Positions 59,107 through 64,000 of a DNA stretch of 64,000 nucleotides are shown piece after piece (the stretch's first letter is position 1; each line of letters starts with the position of its first letter). The position numbers and the translations under genes were made by a program. The notes under the pieces were generated by a model, which saw nothing but the letters and a program-made list of their open reading frames with translations, was not told where the DNA came from and did no database searches. The stretch is taken from the NCBI GenBank assembly GCA_000469685.2, contig LS997562.1:14245552-14309551 (forward strand), given 5' to 3'. This stretch comes from Haemonchus contortus. Lineage: Eukaryota > Nematoda > Chromadorea > Rhabditida > Trichostrongylidae.

Positions 59107-59253
59107 GTCCCTGAACAAGCTTCCCGTACTGGAAAGGGGAGCTGCCAGAATGAGTGTGTCTTTGGGAAAAAAAGTTCTTTTTATACCGATAATACAACGA
59201 TATCGCGTCCAGAGGATTCCCCGCATCCGAGGGATATCTTGTCTGAGAGATTA

Positions 59254-59803
59254 CAGTGTGACCCACATGAAGTGTGACGGGCATCAAAAAATCGGCTTAT
59301 GGGCTTCAGGGCTGGAGGAGGCGGTGATCCCTTGGGCCGAGAAGAACGCGAAGAACATCAGCTGAACCTTCCAGCATGATTGAGCACCATGCCACAACGC
59401 AAAGAAGACACTGCAATTATGTGAGATCACGCTTCCGGGTATTTGGGCGTAGGAAATTTGGCCTTCGAGCTCCCCGAACTCTTCAAACCTTCGGATTTTG
59501 CTGTATGGTCGATTCTGGAGCAAAACGCCTGCGCTTTCAAACGCAGGTCTTGCACTCTCTGAAAAAACCTCCGTTTGTAAAAGCGTGGGATGAAATTACC
59601 GGATGTGATCGCGCGTATTTTTGGGAGCTCCCGAAAAAAGTTGGATACTTGCATTAAGGCGAAAGGTGGTCATTCTGAATGCGGGGTGTTATGTTGTTTA
59701 CAGTTTTTGTGATGATTACATGGAGGTAAATGTTTTCTATTAAGTTTTATTTGTATAATTTTAATGTTAGTTTTCTGTGTCACACTTCATGTGGGTAACC
59801 CTG
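59254..59803 (+). mobile_element. Internally deleted mariner element
   Basis: 550 bp. Inverted ends CAGTGTGACCCACATGAAGT and, from the right, CAGGGTTACCCACATGAAGT match at 23 of 25 bases. TA precedes the left end; the right flank is CA (decayed TA). The N-terminal two thirds of the transposase are gone, so it is a non-autonomous derivative distinct from the mariner at 16.7 kb. Confidence 0.88.
59300..59680 (+). pseudogene. mariner transposase C-terminal remnant
   Basis: Reads PWAEKNAKNIS, stop, TFQHD, stop, APCHNAKKTLQLCE in one frame (second catalytic aspartate region, normally QQDSAPAH). In the next frame comes LAFELPELFKPSDFAVWSIL, where the SPDLNP aspartate is replaced by glutamate, and finally CIKAKGGHSE. 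Stops and frameshifts make it non-functional. Confidence 0.82.
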
Positions 59804-60010
59804 CAAACGGTAAATGGTGCGGTAAAGGCACAGTCATCTATTGAACATTGAACTATTCAACAGATCGAGTCAGGAAAGCGTTTATACTACATAAATAATG
59901 GAGCAAAGGAAAAGACTAATGTATACTCAGAAATTTAAGTCACTTTAGTATTCTTTTTCTTCAATATTATGCGAGGACATGACAGAGAAGAGTTTGAACG
60001 AGGCCTTCAT

Positions 60011-60268
60011 GGGAGACGGGCGTTAGGAACGATTTTGGGTAATCGATTTGCCGCACGCGGCTGTCGCGGGCCACTTATTCGCCGTTATTACAGCTCTAGC
60101 GTTCTTCAAACAGCTCAACCGATATGCGATCATTATTTTATGTATAATTCTACAATTAGTACTTTTATTCTTGTATTTCTTACCTACTGCTGCATCCTGC
60201 TACATTCCTTCGCGCGCGACGCCCCTCTCACCGCGACGTGACCATTTCGTTCCTAACGCAATACACGC
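60011..60268 (+). mobile_element. Mutator-like MITE, GGGAGACGGGCG family
   Basis: 258 bp, GGGAGACGGGCGTTAGGAAC to CGTTCCTAACGCAATACACG. Perfect 9-bp TSD GGCCTTCAT at 60002-60010 and 60269-60277. Confidence 0.93.
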
Positions 60269-60372
60269 GGCCTTCATCAATGCTAAGCAAGTTTTCAGTC
60301 AGGTTAGAAAACGATTCTGTGGCTCCATTCTTGCAACGCAGTCCGCCTTGCGACTCCGCTTCTGCGGCTTGG

Positions 60373-60750
60373 GGGTAACGGAACTTCTCCCCTATCGCGG
60401 CATTCTCCCTTGCGGCATGCGGCAAATGCCACTGCAATTACCGTACTCCCGCCAATCGATAGGACGCGAAAATTTTCCTTGACTGGCTTGCTTTTTCATT
60501 GAATTTTATCGTTTTTTCTTCTGTTTCTTTTTAGTTTTCATGTTTATTAGACTTGATTAATTAAAATGACTCCTACTATATAAACGACGATCAATACCGC
60601 ATTGGAATTGAAAAGAGTGGCCAGCCAATTCAAATAATTAAAGGACTCTCTACCTCACAAATTGCGCGCTTCAATCTTCCATCGCAATCCCGCGATAGGC
60701 GGCGGTTGCGGCGTCTGCGACGCGGTGTTAGGGGAGAAGTTCCCGGACCC
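60373..60750 (-). mobile_element. Mutator-like MITE, GGAACTTCTCCCC family
   Basis: 378-bp reverse-orientation relative of the element at 43957-44344: GGGTAACGGAACTTCTCCCC at the left, GGGGAGAAGTTCCCGGACCC at the right. Perfect 9-bp TSD GCGGCTTGG at 60364-60372 and 60751-60759. Confidence 0.93.
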
Positions 60751-60989
60751 GCGGCTTGGCAGGACCATCGATGAGCTTCTTGATTTTCTTCAAGTTCCTT
60801 GATTTCTACCGTAGCCAGTCATTCTCATGGCGCAAGATTCCTATGAAATTCTAACCAAGTTCGACCTCATTCGCCATTAATTTGTACTTTGACCAGTACC
60901 TGAAGGGCTCCTACTCCGAAGTTCACGTTCTGTCGCGCGCTTCGTGACTCTGAACGCATTTTAGTACGACGGGTGGGCCACTGAATTCA

Positions 60990-61200
60990 CAATACTGTAT
61001 AGATGAGGACCATCAAGAAGGATGGGCCACTGAAGGTCAACCTCTACGTTGATGACATTCCTCACATTGAGGAAAGTAGAGAAAACTCCAGGACAGGTTG
61101 CGGAAATTTCAGAAGTGCTGGCGGAGAATGGGTTTCGGCTGAACGCCAACGGTACCAAATTCCTCAGCTCCGAGAAGCCCACACACCAACCGTAAGTCAC
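60990..61200 (+). pseudogene. RTE reverse-transcriptase fragment
   Basis: Contains the catalytic block VNLYVDDIPHIEESRE (YVDD at 61045-61056). After a frame change comes QVAEISEVLAENGFRLNANG then TKFLSSE, the counterpart of the WQ..L..NGLRLN..KTKFLSS block of RTE reverse transcriptases. Only about 70 codons survive and the frame is broken. Confidence 0.8.
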
Positions 61201-61894
61201 CTTGGAGAGAAGTTGTAGGGTAAGGGGTGAATAGCCCGTATATTCTCACGGAGGAAAAAGTGGGAGATTATCATGCTGATTGAGCTGAGCAACTAATGTC
61301 GGAGGCTTTCCATGAAGAATTTTGAAGTTTAGATTATTATTAACAAGCTCAATAGTAATAGATCCATTTTAGTTTCTATATGACTAACCCTTTTTGCACG
61401 GCGGCATGGCATAGCTAATTCATTTTGTGATGAAGTGTCAGACTTGAATTGCAGCCTGAATTCTGTAACAGGTGATAAACAACGGTGTTAAGAGATCATA
61501 GAAGGTTTGCGACCGCCCTGCTCCACGAATCCCGGGACTAAGCTGATTTTCCCAGTCACTCCTTCGGCTGCTATCGAACTTGATGTAAAAGCTCCCACAA
61601 CCACAAACACTCATCGTGTCTGTTCCCTCTCAACTAAAGCTATTTTAGTGAAATAACCCTAACCTGCAGAAAATACGACAATGATCTCATGTGAATCCTC
61701 ACGAGCGACTAGGCTCAACGGCCGAGTCCACATACCAGTTTACTGGACTCTGCCTGTTGAGCCACAGTATTGCCGGGGTTTGGGTTGCGGTGTCGCATCC
61801 CTACTCCCGCCAAGCTGCAATGGCTCCACGGCGACTGCGGTGTTTTTCCACTAACAATCCAGAATTTTACCTTAATATCTCGCGATCGCCAAGG
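61201..61894. other. Unannotated stretch before the 5S array
   Basis: No gene or repeat recognised. The sequence changes abruptly into the 5S array at about 61895. Confidence 0.4.
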
Positions 61895-61934
61895 GGACGG
61901 GATGGCGTGCTTTCAACGTGGTATGGCCGTAAGC
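61895..61934 (-). pseudogene. Truncated 5S rRNA gene at array edge
   Basis: Only the first 40 bases of the 5S gene (reading on the minus strand) are present. The other two thirds are replaced by unrelated sequence, which marks the array's left boundary. Confidence 0.9.
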
Positions 61935-62018
61935 GGGAGGGTACCCGTGGAAATGGGTAGATATTCAAAAGGCTTAGGAAAAATTAGAATAATCTAATGA
62001 TGAGAGAAAAATTCAAAA

Positions 62019-62136
62019 GCTTACGACACCTGGGATTCCCAAGCCGTCTCCGATCCAAGTACTAACCAGGCCCAACGTTGCTTAACTTGCAGGTTCGGAC
62101 GGGATGGCGTGCTTTCAACGTGGTATGGCCGTAAGC
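62019..62136 (-). rRNA. 5S rRNA (variant B)
   Basis: 118-base component of the large ribosomal subunit, made by Pol III. Ends GCTTACGGCC and GTCGTAAGC pair to close helix I. The internal promoter region is intact (AAGTTAAGCAACGTTGGGCC, TCGGAGACGGC). Carries CCGAACCTGCAAG in place of the usual CCGATCTGGCAAG. TTTT follows the 3' end. Confidence 0.95.
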
Positions 62137-62220
62137 GGGAGGGTACCCGTGGAAATGGGTAGATATTCAAAAGGCTTAGGAAAAATTAGAATAATCTAAT
62201 GATGAGAGAAAAATTCAAAA

Positions 62221-62338
62221 GCTTACGACACCTGGGATTCCCAAGCCGTCTCCGATCCAAGTACTAACCAGGCCCAACGTTGCTTAACTTGCAGGTTCGG
62301 ACGGGATGGCGTGCTTTCAACGTGGTATGGCCGTAAGC
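62221..62338 (-). rRNA. 5S rRNA (variant B)
   Basis: Same sequence class as the copy at 62019, with CCGAACCTGCAAG. Confidence 0.95.
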
Positions 62339-62423
62339 GGGAGGGTACCCGTGGAAATGGGTAGATATTCAAAAGGCTTAGGAAAAATTAGAAATAATCT
62401 AATGATGAGAGAAAAATTCAAAA

Positions 62424-62541
62424 GCTTACGACACCTGGGATTCCCAAGCCGTCTCCGATCCAAGTACTAACCAGGCCCAACGTTGCTTAACTTGCAGGTT
62501 CGGACGGGATGGCGTGCTTTCAACGTGGTATGGCCGTAAGC
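62424..62541 (-). rRNA. 5S rRNA (variant B)
   Basis: Variant B copy. The spacer on its left contains the extra A. Confidence 0.95.
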
Positions 62542-62625
62542 GGGAGGGTACCCGTGGAAATGGGTAGATATTCAAAAGGCTTAGGAAAAATTAGAATAAT
62601 CTAATGATGAGAGAAAAATTCAAAA

Positions 62626-62743
62626 GCTTACGACACCTGGGATTCCCAAGCCGTCTCCGATCCAAGTACTAACCAGGCCCAACGTTGCTTAACTTGCCAG
62701 ATCGGACGGGATGGCGTGCTTTCAACGTGGTATGGCCGTAAGC
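62626..62743 (-). rRNA. 5S rRNA (variant A, canonical)
   Basis: Carries CCGATCTGGCAAGTTAAGC, identical in this segment to the C. elegans 5S as I remember it. Likely the functional standard form. Confidence 0.97.
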
Positions 62744-62827
62744 GGGAGGGTACCCGTGGAAATGGGTAGATATTCAAAAGGCTTAGGAAAAATTAGAATA
62801 ATCTAATGATGAGAGAAAAATTCAAAA

Positions 62828-62945
62828 GCTTACGACACCTGGGATTCCCAAGCCGTCTCCGATCCAAGTACTAACCAGGCCCAACGTTGCTTAACTTGCC
62901 AGATCGGACGGGATGGCGTGCTTTCAACGTGGTATGGCCGTAAGC
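62828..62945 (-). rRNA. 5S rRNA (variant A, canonical)
   Basis: Variant A copy with intact internal promoter and terminator. Confidence 0.97.
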
Positions 62946-63029
62946 GGGAGGGTACCCGTGGAAATGGGTAGATATTCAAAAGGCTTAGGAAAAATTAGAA
63001 TAATCTAATGATGAGAGAAAAATTCAAAA

Positions 63030-63147
63030 GCTTACGACACCTGGGATTCCCAAGCCGTCTCCGATCCAAGTACTAACCAGGCCCAACGTTGCTTAACTTG
63101 CAGGTTCGGACGGGATGGCGTGCTTTCAACGTGGTATGGCCGTAAGC
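63030..63147 (-). rRNA. 5S rRNA (variant B)
   Basis: Variant B copy between variant A copies, which shows exchange along the array. Confidence 0.95.
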
Positions 63148-63231
63148 GGGAGGGTACCCGTGGAAATGGGTAGATATTCAAAAGGCTTAGGAAAAATTAG
63201 AATAATCTAATGATGAGAGAAAAATTCAAAA

Positions 63232-63349
63232 GCTTACGACACCTGGGATTCCCAAGCCGTCTCCGATCCAAGTACTAACCAGGCCCAACGTTGCTTAACT
63301 TGCCAGATCGGACGGGATGGCGTGCTTTCAACGTGGTATGGCCGTAAGC
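63232..63349 (-). rRNA. 5S rRNA (variant A, canonical)
   Basis: Variant A copy. Confidence 0.97.
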
Positions 63350-63433
63350 GGGAGGGTACCCGTGGAAATGGGTAGATATTCAAAAGGCTTAGGAAAAATT
63401 AGAATAATCTAATGATGAGAGAAAAATTCAAAA

Positions 63434-63551
63434 GCTTACGACACCTGGGATTCCCAAGCCGTCTCCGATCCAAGTACTAACCAGGCCCAACGTTGCTTAA
63501 CTTGCCAGATCGGACGGGATGGCGTGCTTTCAACGTGGTATGGCCGTAAGC
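63434..63551 (-). rRNA. 5S rRNA (variant A, canonical)
   Basis: Variant A copy. Confidence 0.97.
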
Positions 63552-63635
63552 GGGAGGGTACCCGTGGAAATGGGTAGATATTCAAAAGGCTTAGGAAAAA
63601 TTAGAATAATCTAATGATGAGAGAAAAATTCAAAA

Positions 63636-63753
63636 GCTTACGACACCTGGGATTCCCAAGCCGTCTCCGATCCAAGTACTAACCAGGCCCAACGTTGCTT
63701 AACTTGCCAGATCGGACGGGATGGCGTGCTTTCAACGTGGTATGGCCGTAAGC
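63636..63753 (-). rRNA. 5S rRNA (variant A, canonical)
   Basis: Variant A copy. Confidence 0.97.
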
Positions 63754-63837
63754 GGGAGGGTACCCGTGGAAATGGGTAGATATTCAAAAGGCTTAGGAAA
63801 AATTAGAATAATCTAATGATGAGAGAAAAATTCAAAA

Positions 63838-63956
63838 GCTTACGACACCTGGGATTCCCAAGCCGTCTCCGATCCAAGTACTAACCAGGCCCAACGTTGC
63901 TTAACTTGCCAGGTTCGGACGGGATGGCGTGCTTTCAACGTGGTATGGCCGTAAGC
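63838..63956 (-). rRNA. 5S rRNA (hybrid variant, 119 bases)
   Basis: Reads CCGAACCTGGCAAG: the B change without B's missing base. The adjoining spacer has three more single-base insertions found in no other unit, so sequencing error near a contig end is possible. Confidence 0.9.
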
Positions 63957-64000
63957 GGGAGGGTAACCCGTGGAAATGGGATAGATATTCAAAAAGGCTT

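Larger units (their letters stand above)
61895..64000 (-). repeat. Tandem 5S rDNA array, 202-bp period
   Basis: One partial and ten complete 5S genes in head-to-tail order, separated by an 84-bp spacer. One spacer (between the genes at 62221 and 62424) has an extra A, giving 203. The spacer holds a T-rich Pol III terminator after each gene and no SL1 or other gene. The array runs off the right edge. Confidence 0.96.

Noticed and set aside
59826..59840. AGGCACAG next to GGTAA as another TTAA MITE end
   Set aside because: Similarity stops after eight bases; too short to call.
60048..60482. 144-codon plus-strand open frame, one of the longest in the window
   Set aside because: It runs through the GGGAGACGGGCG MITE, its TSD and into the next MITE. 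Homologous MITE copies give unrelated, broken frames, so it is fortuitous.
61895..64000. SL1 spliced-leader gene in the 5S spacer
   Set aside because: No GGTTTAATTACCC-like sequence or Sm-binding site occurs on either strand of the 84-bp spacer.

Overview
This is nuclear DNA from a nematode. The best evidence is at the right end, where a tandem array of 5S rRNA genes on the minus strand carries a nematode-type 5S sequence. A neuropeptide precursor that I read as the orthologue of Caenorhabditis elegans nlp-8, short introns with TTTCAG-type acceptors, and mariner and RTE elements of nematode type agree with this. The repeat content suggests clade V, probably a strongylid or hookworm relative. 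That narrower placement is inference.

The window is gene-poor and repeat-rich. One host protein gene can be assembled with confidence: a four-exon nlp-8-like precursor at 54345-54962 (+), 141 residues, with a signal peptide and about five KR-flanked peptides, mostly of AFDR...F/LGF type. Two further exon-like segments (19328-19478 and 57801-57915) are weak candidates. Most other open frames look like chance frames or lie inside repeats.

Repeats, left to right. (1) A tRNA-derived SINE of about 300 bp, with Pol III A and B boxes and a (TCCTTTTA)-like 3' tail, occurs about nineteen times between 5.4 and 57 kb. Several copies have 9-13 bp target-site duplications (TSDs). (2) Three groups of short terminal-inverted-repeat elements begin with GGG and make 9-10 bp TSDs, as Mutator-like elements do: 10.6, 11.0, 20.3, 53.3 and 60.0 kb; 44.0 and 60.4 kb; 58.7 kb. 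(3) A family of about 505 bp ends in AGGCACAGTT and sits at TTAA sites (piggyBac-like), with six full-length and two partial copies. (4) Two mariners are present: a full-length dead copy at 16678-17949 and an internally deleted one at 59254-59803. (5) A 2.08 kb pogo/Tigger element lies at 23053-25129 and contains a decayed DDE_1 transposase with an extra MITE at its start codon. (6) RTE-type retrotransposon remnants lie near 31.2, 47.2-48.4 and 61.0 kb. (7) A foldback element with 167-bp arms lies at 46292-46793.

Many insertions are nested, so relative ages can be read: mariner into SINE, RTE into SINE, SINE into RTE, Mutator-like MITE into piggyBac-like MITE, and MITE into pogo. From 61895 to the right edge lie one truncated and ten complete 5S genes with a 202-bp period. 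No SL1 spliced-leader gene is in the spacer, unlike in C. elegans. The array mixes two 5S variants.
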